The notes beneath the pieces were generated by a model. That model did not search any database. It was not told where the DNA came from and saw nothing but the letters and a program-made list of their open reading frames with translations. From Prunus persica (Eukaryota; Streptophyta; Magnoliopsida; Rosales; Rosaceae): a stretch of DNA of 64,000 nt. Where the stretch lies: assembly GCF_000346465.2 (NCBI RefSeq), contig NC_034009.1:26006042-26070041 (forward strand). Reading direction: 5' to 3'. This document shows, in pieces, positions 11,565-23,874 of the stretch; position 1 is the first letter of the stretch; every line of letters starts with the position of its first letter. The translations under genes and the position numbers were made by a program.

Positions 11565-13561
11565 CACTCGAAGAGGTAAAGGTACTGCTCCCGCATTTGG
11601 TCTTCGGATTCCCATGTAGCCTCTTCTACAGTATGACTCCTTCATAAGACTTTCACAAGTGGAATCTCTCTCGATCGCAACACTTGCGTCTTCCAATCCA
11701 AAATCTGAACTGGTTGCTCCACATAAGTGAAATCAGCCTTCAACTCCACTGGTTGCTCCTCTAACACATGGGAATGGTCGGAAATATACTTTCGGAGCAT
11801 GGAGATATGGAAAACATCATGCAATCGAGCGAGATCGGAAGGCAAAGCAAGCCTGTAAGCTACTAGACCCACACGCTCTATAATCTCATAAGGTCCAATA
11901 TAGCGAGGACTTAGTTTCCCCCGCTTCCCAAATCGCACTACACCTTTCGAAGGTGATAATTTCAAAAATACCCAGTCTCCAACGTCAAACTGAAGATCTT
12001 TTCTTCTATTGTCCGCATAGCTCTTTTGTCGGTACTGGGCTGTCTTAAGTCGTTCTCTAATGATTTGCACTTGTTTCTTGGTCAATTCAACATCCTCAGA
12101 TATGACCAATCTATGTTCACCCACCTCATCCCAATAGAATGGAGTTCTACACTGTCTCCCATACAAGGCATCAAATGGAGACATTCCGATACTCACTTGA
12201 TAACTGTTATTATATGCAAACTTCATAAGTGGTAACTTCTCATCCCAATCACCCCGAAATTGAAGTGCACAGGCTCTCAACATGTCTTCTAGTGTCTGAA
12301 TGGTCCTCTCAGACTGACCATCTGTCTGGGGATGAAATGCAGTACTAAACTGCAATTGGGTTCCAAAAGCTTCATTTAAATTTGTCCAAAACCGGGATGT
12401 AAACCGTGGGTCGCGATCTGAAACAATGGATACTGGTACTCCATGAAGTCTCATGATCTCATCTATAAAAATCTTCGCCAGTTTGTTCAAACTATAATTT
12501 GCTCTCACCGGCAGAAAAGGAGCGGACTTGGTGAGTCGATCCACGATGACCCACACTCCATCATGCTTACTCTGTGTTCGGGGCAGCTTGAACACAAAAT
12601 CCATCGTAATCCGCTCCCACTTCCACTCAGGAATTGGAAGTGGTTGCAAGAGCCCTGATGGTTTCTGTCGCTCAGCTTTCACTTGCTGACAAATTAGGCA
12701 TCTTCTGACATACTCTGCTATTTCTTTCTTCATAAAAGGCCACCAGTAGTGCTCTCGCAGAGTATGATACATTTTTGTGCTTCCAGGGTGCATTGCAAAC
12801 ACTGACTCATGGGCTTCCTCAAGAATCTCCCTTTTTAAACTTTCATCATTAGGGACATATAACCTGTTACCCACCATTAACGCTCAATCATTTCGTACAG
12901 AACAATCAGTTCTGTCGCCATTTGCAACCTCCACTCGCAGTGTACAAATCAGAGGATCCTGAGATTGAGCTGCGAGTATCCGTTCTACTAGCACTGGTCT
13001 CACATGGAGAGTAGCTAACAGTGCTCCCTGATTATCCACATCTAGCCCAACTCTGAGCTTCCTCATTTCTACCATCAATGGTAAATATCTTCCTCGAAGA
13101 TAAGCTACAGATCCTGAAGATTTTCTACTGAGTGCATCTGCAACAACATTAGCTCTTCCTGGGTGATGCTCAATGGTACAGTCATAATTTTTTATCAGCT
13201 CTAACCATCTTCTTTGCCTCAAATTTAATTCCTTTTGGGTGAATAAATACTTTAAACTTTTGTGGTCTGTAAAGATCTGGCATGTTTCCCCATAAAGATA
13301 ATGCCGCCAAATCTTTAAGGCAAAAACTACTGCAGCAAGTTCCAAATCATGAACAGGATAATTCAGCTCATGCTTCTTCAGTTGTCTGGAAGCATAAGCG
13401 ATCACCCTACCATGCTGCATTAGCACACACCCAAGTCCTTGTTGAGACGCATCACTGTAGATCACGAAGTTCCCACTATCATCCGGAAGTGCTAAAACCG
13501 GAGCAGTGGTCAGCCTGGTCTTGAGTTCAATGAAACTCTCCTCACACTTATCTGACCACAC
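11565..13561 (-). pseudogene. Gypsy RNase H, integrase and chromodomain-like tail
   Basis: RNase H (13561-12884) shows [13 protein letters not shown], the [11 protein letters not shown] block and [15 protein letters not shown]. The integrase (12877-11642) has an HHCC finger (MHPGSTKMYHTLREHYWW, CLICQQVKAE) and catalytic-core motifs DFVFKLPRT, VSDRDPRFTSRFW and FHPQTDGQSERT. After it comes LSPRYIGPYEI and HDVFHISMLRKY. A TGA at 11642 precedes a short in-frame tail (HTVEEATWESEDQ), which resembles the chromodomain-like end of chromoviruses. Stops at 12884 and 11642 break the frame. Confidence 0.9.
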
Positions 13562-13570
13562 AAATTTAAC

Positions 13571-15094
13571 TCATTTCCTTGTCAAATAGGTGAGAGGTGC
13601 CGCTATGGTGGAGAACCCTTCCACGAAGCGACGGTAGTACCCGGCTAACCCTAGAAAACTCCGTATCTCAGTAACACTGGTTGGTCGTAGCCAATTTACT
13701 ACTGCTTCAATCTTTTGAGGATCAACATAAATGCCCTCTGCAGAGATCACGTGCCCCAAGAAACTCACTCTGTCTAACCAGAATTGACACTTGCTGAATT
13801 TGGCATAAAGTTGCCTCCTTCTCAGAGTCCTCAACACAAGGTTTAAATGCTTCATATGTGCCTTCTGACTCTTTGAATACACCAGAATGTCGTCTATGAA
13901 CAGAATCACAAAGCGATCCAAGTAACGTTGAAACACTCTGTTCATGAGGTCCATAAATGCAGCTGGCGCATTCGTTAATCCGAATGGCATCACCAGGAAC
14001 TCATAGTGCCCATACCTCGTTCGAAACGCTGTTTTAGGCACATCCTCTTCTCGAACCCGTAACTGATGATATCCAGACCTCAGGTCAATTTTAGAAAAGA
14101 CCTTGGCACCCTTCAGCTGATCAAACAAGTCATCAATGTGAGGCAAGGGATATCTATTCCGCACTGTGATCTTGTCCAGCTGTCTGTAATCAGCGCATAA
14201 CCTCATGGTGCCATTCTTTTTCTTAACAAATAAAACTGGAGCACCCCAAGGAGAAAAACTAGGTCGGATGAAACCCTTATCTACCAACTCCTGCAACTGA
14301 GTCTTTAATTCCCTCAACTCTGCTGGTGCCATTCTGTATGGTGCTTGAGAAATAGGATTTGTTCCTGGAGCGAGCTCAATAACAAACTCAATCTCCCGAT
14401 GAGGAGGTAATCCAGGAAGATCCTCAGGAAATACATCTGGAAAGTCCTGTACGACTGGAATATCTTCCAATCGCAGCCCATTATCTCTAGTATCAATGAC
14501 ATGTGCTATATATCCTGAGCACCCTTTTCTTAGCAACCGTTTTGTCGTCATAGCTGAAATGAGGCAAGATGGAAGCACTCTACGTTCGCCATAAAAAGTT
14601 ACTTCAGGTCGTCTGGGACTACGGAATACAACTTCCTTCCTGAAGCAATCTACTGAGGCACGATGTCTGGCTAACCAATCCATCCCTAAGATGACATCCA
14701 AGTCAACCATGCCCAAAGGAATTAAATCTGCTTCCAAAAACACATTTTCCACCATCACTGTACTATCGCGATACACTGTACCTACCCTAAAAATCTCTCA
14801 TGTAGGTACTGAGATCGCCAGTTCAGTCTGCAGAGCCGAAAGTCTAACATTGGCGTTATGGGCAAAACTAGGTGTGACAAATGAGTGCGTAGCCCCAGGG
14901 TCAATCAAAACTCTAGCAGGAATGCCAAAGACCTGTAAAATACCTGTAATGACATCAAGCGATGCATGTGCTTCCTGCTGGGACATGTTATACACTCTGC
15001 CTGTGGCTCTGGAACGTTCACCACGTCCCCTCTGTTGACTACTGCCTCGACTGGCCACACTGGTCTGAGCACCACCACTGGACGAAGCCTCCAC
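13571..15094 (-). pseudogene. Gypsy protease and reverse transcriptase
   Basis: The aspartic protease region has LIDPGATHSFV near 14885. A TGA at 14798 separates it from the RT frame. RT motifs are visible: [46 protein letters not shown], the catalytic FIDDILVYS box near 13880, and [10 protein letters not shown]. The frame ends at a TGA (13571-13573). The related element at 56.36 kb has a GGA glycine codon at the same alignment position. Confidence 0.88.
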
Positions 15095-15436
15095 AAACGG
15101 TGGTATCTCCTATGATCGACCCTGCATAACTGTCCCTGGAGTTGGCGCACCTATGGCCTCTCTAGTCTGCATGAACAGCGGGCAATCCTTCCGAAAATAT
15201 CCAGGTTGTCCACAGTAATAGCATCCAGTAGTACCCTGCTGGCAAGACCCAGAATGGTACCTACCACATCTAGCGCATTGGGGGCGACTCCTCCTGCCAG
15301 ATCCTGACAGCAACTGTCTTCCAACACCTCTTGACTACCCCCAGAGCGGTTTCCAGAACTGCTACTTTGGTTGGAACCTCCGCTGGAGCTGAATCCAGGT
15401 CGGTAACCTCCATAGCTGCGACCACTGGATGATCCC

Positions 15437-16299
15437 TAGCTGTAACTGCCTCTCTTAGATGATCCTTGACTAGGACCACTTATTTCAAACTGCTGCCTAC
15501 GGAGTTCACCCCGTGGTCTAGCCATCATCTGGCTACTCTCAATCAGCGAAGCAGACATCACCACATCACTAAAATTGGTCAACCGCTGACTGATCACAAT
15601 ATCTCGGATGGAGGCCTTTAACCCCATAGTGAACAGCTGACACTTCTTACTTTCATCCTCCACCAGTGGAAGACAATACTTCGACAGATCATGAAACTTC
15701 TTCTCATACTCTAATACAGTCATCATCCCCTGTTCCAGCTGCAGAAACTCTTGCATCTTCAAATTCTGGTATGCTTGTGGGTAATACTGACTGTCAAATG
15801 CAGCTCTGAAGACTTGCCATGTAATGGTTAAAGGATCCCTGTATCGCCTTTTGACGGAATCCCACCAATGTCTGGCATTTTTAATCAAGAAGAAGGTGGC
15901 CAGAGTAACCATACTGTTCTGTGGAACAGCCATGACCTCCATGATCCGCTCCATCTTTTCAATCCACTCCTCAGCTACTGCTGGGGTACCATCCCCATCA
16001 AAGTCAGTGGCCCCTATCCTCTTTGCTTGATCAGCATATCCCAGGGAGGGATCTCTGGGCTGCCCAGTACTGGCTAAAGCCTGAGTCAGCAACTCCAAGG
16101 TCTGCTGGAAGTGGGGATCTCCCTGCATAGGAGGCACAGCAGGTACGGCTCCTGACGAACCTCCAACCACAGATTGCTCTACCGGTTCAGGTACCGATGC
16201 AGGAACAGGAACGTCCTCCTGCCCGAGCTGGGGATCCTGTCCCCTCTGTCGGGATGACTGTCTAATCCCTCTACGGACACCACCATGCTTAGGGCCCAT
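15437..16299 (-). pseudogene. Gypsy gag
   Basis: Starts MGPKHGGVRRGIRQ. The retrotransposon gag domain runs through WWDSVKRRYRDP, LQLEQGMMTVLEYEKKF and LPLVEDESKKCQLF. It ends at a TAG inside a Ser/Gly-rich linker that continues in frame. A frameshift follows before the zinc-knuckle segment at 15110-15313. There C-YYC-GQPGYFRKDC shows Tyr where the zinc-binding His of CX2CX4HX4C should be. Confidence 0.85.
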
Positions 16300-16391
16300 C
16301 TTTCTGTCACAAGAAACATATTTTCAGGAAAACGAGGATGCACAAAGTGCGAAGTCTACAGGAAATTAAACCTAATGCTCTGATATCAAGT

Positions 16392-18638
16392 TGACAGGAC
16401 CCGATCCAAATTCCGTTTTGGAATCCAAGTCAGACCCTGTGCGTGTCCGACACCTGGCAAATGTCGGGCACATATGACCTATTTGCCCTTCTATACAAAA
16501 CACGATTAAATAACAAGGTTGACTTCTACCGAAAAGTCGGCAGAGTTTCCCTTGTAACTGGCTCAATACCAAAACATTTTCACCTGCCAAACAAGTATAC
16601 ATATATACAACCAACTGCCAGCATATGTATATATACATTCCAACAGTTCAAATGTCAATCTAGGGCAAAACATCAAAGCGACTACTAAATGTACAAAAGA
16701 GTGAATCTGTTGACAAAACAAAATCCTACATCAGAAGAAAGGCGCGGAAGATGGGAAGTGGCCCGGTGGTGGATTCCTGTGCACGTCTACTGCTGGGGGC
16801 GCAAAACAACAATAAGGGTGAGTGGACCCAGAACAAAGCTTAGAAAATAATATATGAACATACTAACCCCATTGTAAAAACAGTTATATAAATTAACTTA
16901 TTTTCTTTATTTCTGAAATTAATGCATGTATATAATTATATACATTTGAAAACAGTTTAAACTATCACCTAGGTGTACCCTTATTTTCGTCAATTCCTTA
17001 TATCCGTCAATTCCTTGCATCACCATGGGTGACACATACTTGCAGGTCTCAGTGACAAGAAGTCAGTCCGAGCCGCAACTCGCAGGATTCTGGGAACCGT
17101 AGTCCACCTTTATTCGCATTACTCGCTCCACACAAGTTCGAGTACCAAGGAACTCGTGGGGCAACTGTCAAGCATGCTGACTAAACCGAAGGCAACAAAT
17201 ATAATCCGAAGGCAACATGTCATATCTGGGTACAAGGTGGTTTAAGAAAATATAAAGTTTCTGAAGAAAATCTGTTGAATAATTAACTTTCTATAACCTT
17301 TAAAATTCTGCTGCCATTTATCTGATAATTAACGGGAATATCTTTTCCTATATTCTTTAAAGGAAATTTCACTCGGCAGCATGTAACATAAAATATTTAA
17401 CAGCCTAAAACAGCTTATATCTGAAACTGAACTGCTTAATTGAAACTGAACTGCTTAAATTCATTTATAAAAACAAAGACCATAATATTCTATTAATACA
17501 ATATAGTATTAAATTAAAAACCCTACCCCTGGCTCCTAAAAGTACGTGCAGTAATTTAAAGTGATCTCTATGCCCATAAAAGCTTTCCTTCCACGTGGGG
17601 TAGTTTAGCGGTATCTTGGGACTCAAATAGTGCTAAGGTCCAAAAAGTCAATCCGGAACCCCACGGGTCCATGACCTCACAATATGATCCGGATGCCGCT
17701 AAAAGGTCCAATATATTTAGGACACATGTCCCGAGGGTATTGGTGTCGATCGAACGGTCGGATTGATCACAATCCTGTAATCGCATAATTTCTAAACCCT
17801 CACACAAGGGTTCGCGTTTTCGGAGTATCCGGGATTCCGATTCACAATCCGTCGAATCCTACACGTTTCTAAAATTATCTCGAATGACATATCTAAAATT
17901 GATTACGATCCAACGGCTCAACAGTGTTGAACCCGATAATCGCACAATATGAAAAATCCGTTCGAGGCTCAAACGGTATCCAAATTGAGATCCGCGAATT
18001 CCTACGCGCTCGTGACGACCTAAGGATCACATCAGAACATAGTGTCACTGCACCACACTCGCCCACGCGCCGCCGCACGAGTCGGCAGTGATGGGTGTCC
18101 AAAGCGATAACGCATCGCCGGAAAATCGCAAAACCAAGGCTCCAAACTCCTATCCTAGGTATAACACCATATTTGGAGCCACTTTTGTTCTTGGACCAAT
18201 CCCAAAAACTGACCGGAAGTGGCCGAACACGGAGGCCGAAAGTCGGCCGAATTTCAATTTGCAAACTGAGCTAGCTACGGTCAAAATCGATGCAAACCTA
18301 CCCAACCATCAGCTAGAGCACGGAAAATAGGTAGAAATCCATACCTTACTCGACAAATTTGGAGGAGAATTGAAGGAGAACGAACGGGTTGAATTTCTGT
18401 CAACACCGATTGGTTTTCTTCAATTTCCGGCCAGCGCCGGCGGTTCCACGGGCGGAGAATGGTCCGAAAGGATAGAGGAGGTGGCGGCAGTTCAAACGAC
18501 ACCGGACTCGTCGCCGGCGGTGGTCTGTGGCGGCGACGGCGATCGAAGAAAACTCATTGTCGGGGGGGTTTTGCGACGGGAGAGACCGGCGACGGCGATC
18601 GAAGAAAACTCATTGTCCGGGGGGGGGGGGTTTGCGAC

Positions 18639-18732
<94 letters not shown>

Positions 18733-18849
18733 TCAGTCAAAGGGCAAAATTTAGTCAACTTTGAGTTCATAATTTAGTCAAAGGGCAAAATTGTCTTTCC
18801 GCATAATAAATTACTAATTAAATATGAATTTTAGGTTTGGATCATTACA
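16392..18849 (-). repeat. Gypsy 5' LTR (right copy)
   Basis: Partner of the left LTR. In the first 100 bp I count six differences, mostly transitions. It keeps an internal segment of about 200 bp near 17440-17650 that is missing on the left. It ends with a GA microsatellite at about 18641-18730. Confidence 0.95.
18641..18730. repeat. GA microsatellite in gypsy LTR
   Basis: Uninterrupted GA dinucleotide array of about 90 bp inside the right LTR. The equivalent position in the solo LTR (55326-55380) also carries a GA array, and the left LTR has the assembly gap there. Confidence 0.97.
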
Positions 18850-19049
18850 ATTCTCGTGTTCGTGTCCATGCAACATAAGCTGAAGGATTTAAATATGTGT
18901 ATGTTTGTCAGCAACAAATAGAAAAAGGGGCCACAAAGATATCAGGACATATTGGAGCTCATGAAGTTAAAAAGGGACTTGGGTCTTGGCTGAAGAGAGG
19001 AGAAGAGGGAATTTTTTTATTTTTATAATGTTTTTTTTAAACAGGTTAT

Positions 19050-20008
19050 AATAAGGAGTTTAGAGTGAGGAGCTTATTTGAGATATTCAATTCCATCATC
19101 AACAAATGTGAGAAAATCAATTGACTTAAACATTTTAAATAGTTTGATAGTGGGACTGAACCCTTCAAATAAGGCCATCTTTAGTCATGGGCTATATCCC
19201 AAACATAACCCTAAAATAATGCAAAACTCATCTCCAGCCATAGGCTAAACAAAATTTGGGCCAAATTTGGAGGGCCACATTTGGCCATTTAGCCCTCCAA
19301 CCGGGCCAAATGTAGCACAGCTTTGGCCCATGCCAAATATGTAGTGGGGCCCATCCATGTGCTTTTCATCAGCCAATATTGATATATATAGATTTTTAAA
19401 AGCCTTTTAAATGTTTCAATTCGTAGTGTTTAAGAAAAGTATAAAAAAATTGTTGGCAATGACGTTGGAGGTCAGACCTACCCACTCCCTTTAATTTTAT
19501 TTTTTTTTAATTTTAAAAATGTGGTCAGCTTTTCAAATCTTTTCAAGTATTGTTTAAAAACAATTATAAAAAAGTCTTGTTCATAACCACTGGAGCTCAA
19601 ACATTGAAACTCATCCTTTTTTTTTTGTCTTCACATTTTTAAATGTTTGGTACTGCCTAAAAAAATTATAACAAATTCTGGATCATGACCATTGAAGGTC
19701 AGACCCTTGAAACCCTTCCAATTTTTTTTTTATAATTGCCTTTGTTGGCTTTTTTTTTTTAATAGTAGTTTAATTAAATTAAACAATATGTGATTGTGAA
19801 ATGTATGAATGTTGTACTATTGTTTTTCTCAAAATAATAAAATATGAAGGACCCTAAAATATAGTCATACATGGCTGAAAATGAAAAAATTTATCCCTGC
19901 ACTATTCTTTAAAAAATTAATATTTTAATAGGCTAAAAATTTAGACCTAGACTACGTTTAACCCTACAGCTGGAGCTGGCCTAAGCTCCTCACTTTAAAC
20001 TCCTTATT
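19050..20008. mobile_element. Outer small TIR element, split by an insertion
   Basis: The left end is AATAAGGAGTTT at 19050. Its reverse complement lies at 19982-20008, with one mismatch in 27. When 19173-19981 and one TAA are taken out, the inverted repeat lengthens to at least 32 bp (…GGAGCTTATTTGA on both sides) and the element is about 147 bp. No coding capacity. Confidence 0.75.
19173..19981. mobile_element. Inner PIF/Harbinger-like non-autonomous element
   Basis: Flanked by TAA on both sides (19170-19172 and 19982-19984). It has imperfect inverted termini starting GGCCA (GGCCATCTTTAG against GGCCAGCTCCAG). A 3-bp TAA target duplication with G-rich termini is the PIF/Harbinger (Tourist) pattern. 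About 809 bp, no ORF of note. Confidence 0.65.
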
Positions 20009-20847
20009 GCAAAGGCTCCCCTTTTCTTTTACCTTAGGGGATACAACGTGCTGGGATTGGATGATACTAGTTTGGCTATTTTAATAAGGCTTGGGCTATA
20101 TAGGTTAGAGAGGTTTTCTAGAAATTTGGGTCGGGCTGCAGCCCTACCTAGACAGGGCTGGGCCCGTGCATTCAAACGCAAACAAGAACAACCAACTTAC
20201 GAAATACACAAAATAACTTTTCATCATGAATAGCAACTTTTTTCAAGGTTATCATATCAATAAAATGGCTGATAGACACCGTACAAACCACTTCGTAGTT
20301 TACGACACCAAAAAATAAATTCACTTCGTATTTTCACTCCCCGTCACTGCAACCTGACCTTTATTCTTGGATTGGCGAGCCTCATAGGTATATATGTTTC
20401 AAAAATTTATAACTCAAATAACAAATCAACGCATAGACGAGCAAAATTTTACAACATTTCTCCACCACACATACAAAACATTGGGAAGTAGGCCTTCTTT
20501 CAACCTACAAGATAATTACGACACGTGCGTTAGTGTTTGTGCATTCCATGTTCCCACAGTTAGTACCTACGTATAACATATCATATCACATTGTCGATTC
20601 GTAGGACTTCTATATGATGCGTCATTACGCTAAACGAACCAAATGTGAGAAAACTTTCACATATGCAACTGCAGTTTTATCTACAATCCATGAGTGTCTC
20701 AAGGGGATACACGATAAGTTGATAACAAAGTATTTGTGATGAAAGAAAAAGATGAGCCTACCTGTAGTTTGAGAAATACTAAAACATATTCCTCTGCTCC
20801 TCCTTTATCACAACATATACTTATCTCTTGAAAACAAATTCCGGGGG
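20009..20847. other. Intergenic, nothing recognised
   Basis: AT-rich sequence downstream of the TrpD2-like gene. It presumably holds that gene's 3' UTR near 20800-20847. No ORF with recognisable features. Confidence 0.5.
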
Positions 20848-23800
20848 CTATCCCACTTCGTTGGATATCTTTATGTAATCCAAGAGCCTTTTTAGAGCCT
20901 TTCCACTGTCAATAGCTTCTCTGGCTCTATCTAGGGCCACATATATGTCTTCTGCACCATCACATCCAAGTAAGTGATCAACCATTCCAGCATTTAAGAC
21001 TATTCTATCATAAGCTGGTCCCTTGTTACCACGAAGTGCTGTTAAGCCCAACTCTATATTCTTCGAGACCTAAGTTGCAGAAAATGTAATTATTTGTCAT
21101 AAAACCCTGGTTTGTTAAAAATGAGGGAAAGGAGAGGGACGGGGTATCAAGGAACTGTACCGATCTATCAGTTCTTGGAGTGTCAGTGGGTTCAAAACCA
21201 TAGTCTCTGGCATTAACCTCTAGACTAAAACTCTCGCGTGAAACCCCTGCAAACCAACTTTCAGGCTTCAGTTTCGATGGCAGGAACTTGATGCATGAAC
21301 CTCAACATTTGAGCAGCAACATGAAAACTTAAAAAGCTTAAAACTGGAAATTACAACCATTTGAAAAAAAATGAACAACAGAACATAAGATGACTTAAAG
21401 AACAAACCATCAACTTCACAAGCAGATGCCATGCTCAGTGAGCGGAACCCTGAACAGTAGTTTACAGGAATTCCTCTTGATGAATTTACTGATCGTAATC
21501 TTGTTGTCATTGAGAGGGCTCCTTCCTCACCCTTCAATAACAGTAAAGTCAAGATTAGTTTATTTGAATAACTCAGTTAATATAGAAATTCTGAACTTAT
21601 TTATGTGAATGTTCTTTACTTCTTAACTATATCTATGATTTCAAATAGCAGATTATCATTGAGTTTTGTGATTAAAAACGGGAGTTGTTATTAGCATTGC
21701 AAAATAGTCATCATTCACTCATCCCTTTCTTATTTTTAACATTGAAGAGGAGTGTACGATGACTATTTGGAGTGCCAACAGCTGCCTAAGAAAATAACAA
21801 ATTTTTCATATTTGAATGTTCATACACATCTTGCATAATTGGCAAAGTTCCAACCTTCACAACCAAGCCAGAATTAACACCTCTTCTTTTCATAAGCATT
21901 AAGAGCGGCTCCTCATAACCTTCATGATAAAATCCAGTAACAATTGCTTCCTTCCCACGGGCCTGTTGAGAAAATAATACATATTTCACTATGTAAAGTG
22001 CAGCAGAAATTTTCATGTTAATGCTGGGAACTTTTCATTTTAATCAACACAGAATATGGGATGTATACATTATGTCACTAGGTATATTGTTGATGCCAAC
22101 TAATGTTTAAGAAATTAAAGTACATAAATCAATTGTATGGAAGTCAAGTATTGAGATAGTAGATGCATCCTAGACTTCTCTGCATCGAAATGCCAGTCAA
22201 GGATTTCTTCAACATTTTCTTACAGGAATAGCACGGATAAAAAATTACTAAAACTTTTATAGAGCAAAGAATGACGTGACAGACCTTCACAAATTGCTGA
22301 ACCTTTTCGGTTGTTGCCAGGGGGGGGCGTTTCTTAATATGCTCTCTCAACTTAACTAATGAATACCTGCACAAATCATAGAATTCTTGTCATCAGCTTC
22401 ATCCCAATTAGAGTACTTACTAACCAGAGCATGCCAAATGGCTAGAGATTCACACAGAGAAGGGCGGGCTTCACGTTGGCTTATATAGGCAAAACCAATT
22501 TCGTCATCCTGAAATAACGAATTAAAGAATTTAACCACAACCCAAAAGACATTAAAAAGAAAAGAAAATGAGTAAGCATAGCAAGAAATCTGTTTATGAG
22601 AACCACAGATACCTCAAGAAGTATTTTTGCCTGCAATGGGGTTAGGCTTGTATTTGCCCCCATAAACTTAAGCATTTGTTCTTCAGTAACACCTCCCTAA
22701 AAAACAGAAACATTATTACTCGAGCCTTATTATTTCCATTATCTAGTCAATGAGTTGAGCAGAGCTGAAAGCTCACCTTGGGTGGCATCCATTCCACGCC
22801 ATGAAGCAAGGAAGATTCAGCATAGCAAGATCGAACTGCAGCAACAAACAATGTGCTCCTAAAGAAACGTGTGTTTCCATCATAAGGTTCGCCATAATGA
22901 GTGAGAGACTTAACATCAGCAATTGGAGTGGCACCTAAATACACCAACAGTTCATCCTCGGAAAAATAAAGGAAAAACTAATCGAGATAATAATAAGACT
23001 AGAGCTTACCAAGTTCATCATCAAATGCCAGGCAGTAAGCTTTCAACTCGCGGTCAGTTTCTCTGTTCATACGCTGGCCTATCAACAATGCCGAAAGCAA
23101 TGCTTCACTTACACCTGTGGACGTCCCATCCTCCATTGATTTCAATGGAAGAACATCTCGCAGAACACCTTGAACTTCTTCAAATCCAAGGTGGCCGCCG
23201 GCCAAAACCTCCCGGAGGACACCGACCAATCTCATCTCCCTCGTGCCGTTACCGACGAATTGGGGCCCAATTGAGCTTCCCGTGCCCATTAACGAGCCTT
23301 CCGGGTCCGCTATGAACACCACGTCCGCCGGAAGGGCTCGAACCAGAAGCGGCCAGAACTGGTTCATTGCGCGACTCTCGCCTTCGCTCCATTGCGTCCC
23401 TTCCGGAAAAGCATTAGCGCGAATTGCCATCGCCGCGAAAAATGCTCCGAGCTGTGATTTCGACACCGGCTCTTCATCTATCAGCTCTCCCTTGACTGAT
23501 CTGTATATGGTGTCGAGAACCTTGAAGGCCTGGTCTTCTCCGAGAGGTCTGGTCTGGGTGGGGCCGGTGCAAACCCTAGCCTGAGCGTCCAGCACCGTCT
23601 GGTTCGGCTTCGGAAGATTAGAGCTCCGATACGACGAAGAAACCGTCGGATTTCGGATATCGGTCTCTGAAATCCCTGATTGATCGATCTTGACCGAGTC
23701 CAATGTGGCTCTGGTGGTCAAGGCAAGTCTTCTTCCGTTGGAAAGGTGGCCGTTGTTTGCAGGGAGCTTGAGGAATGCTTGGGTATGAGAGTGAGTGAGG

Positions 23801-23874
23801 TTTCGAGGTTTAGCGGTGGAAATGGAAGATATGGAGGTGAAAGCGGAAGGTTCTGGATTGAGAAGAGCTTTCAT
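20848..23874 (-). CDS. TrpD2-like anthranilate phosphoribosyltransferase family protein, plastid-targeted
   Basis: Nine exons read by eye on the minus strand: 23874-23010, 22934-22777, 22696-22613, 22508-22456, 22366-22285, 21962-21855, 21531-21408, 21246-21161 and 21069-20848. They sum to 1782 nt, 593 residues, in frame with GT-AG junctions throughout. The first ~55 residues are Ser/Thr-rich with few acids, as in a chloroplast transit peptide. The glycosyltransferase-3 fold region includes YDGNTRFFRSTLFVAAVRS, LLHGVEWMPPKGG, IGFAYISQREARPSLYSL and KKRPPLATTEKVQQFV. It resembles the Arabidopsis protein annotated as putative anthranilate phosphoribosyltransferase (At1g70570, from memory). The glycine-rich PRPP-binding signature of true TrpD is not evident, so a direct role in tryptophan synthesis is doubtful. 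Exon 4 is only 53 nt; it joins exon 5 through a donor GTGTGA. Confidence 0.88.

Larger units (their letters stand above)
9136..18849 (-). mobile_element. Full-length Ty3/gypsy retrotransposon
   Basis: Minus-strand gypsy element with two long LTRs (9136-11517 and 16392-18849). It is flanked by a perfect 5-bp target duplication, ATTCT (9131-9135 and 18850-18854). A primer-binding site of the TGATATCAGAGC type lies at 16377-16391. A purine tract follows the conserved block TTTCGAGGACGAAATTT near 11535. Domain order is gag, zinc knuckle, protease, RT, RNase H, integrase and a short chromodomain-like tail, which fits a chromovirus of the Tekay/Del type. Several in-frame stops and one frameshift disable this copy. 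Confidence 0.95.

Noticed and set aside
18370..18777. ORFs rich in Arg-Glu repeats around the GA array, and the Leu-Ser repeat ORF on the other strand
   Set aside because: Pure translation of a GA/TC microsatellite within an LTR.
22378..22437. A very short intron in the TrpD2-like gene starting GTAAGTACTC
   Set aside because: The upstream donor GTGTGA at 22455 gives the conserved REARPSLYSL join and the correct frame; the short intron would insert non-conserved residues.
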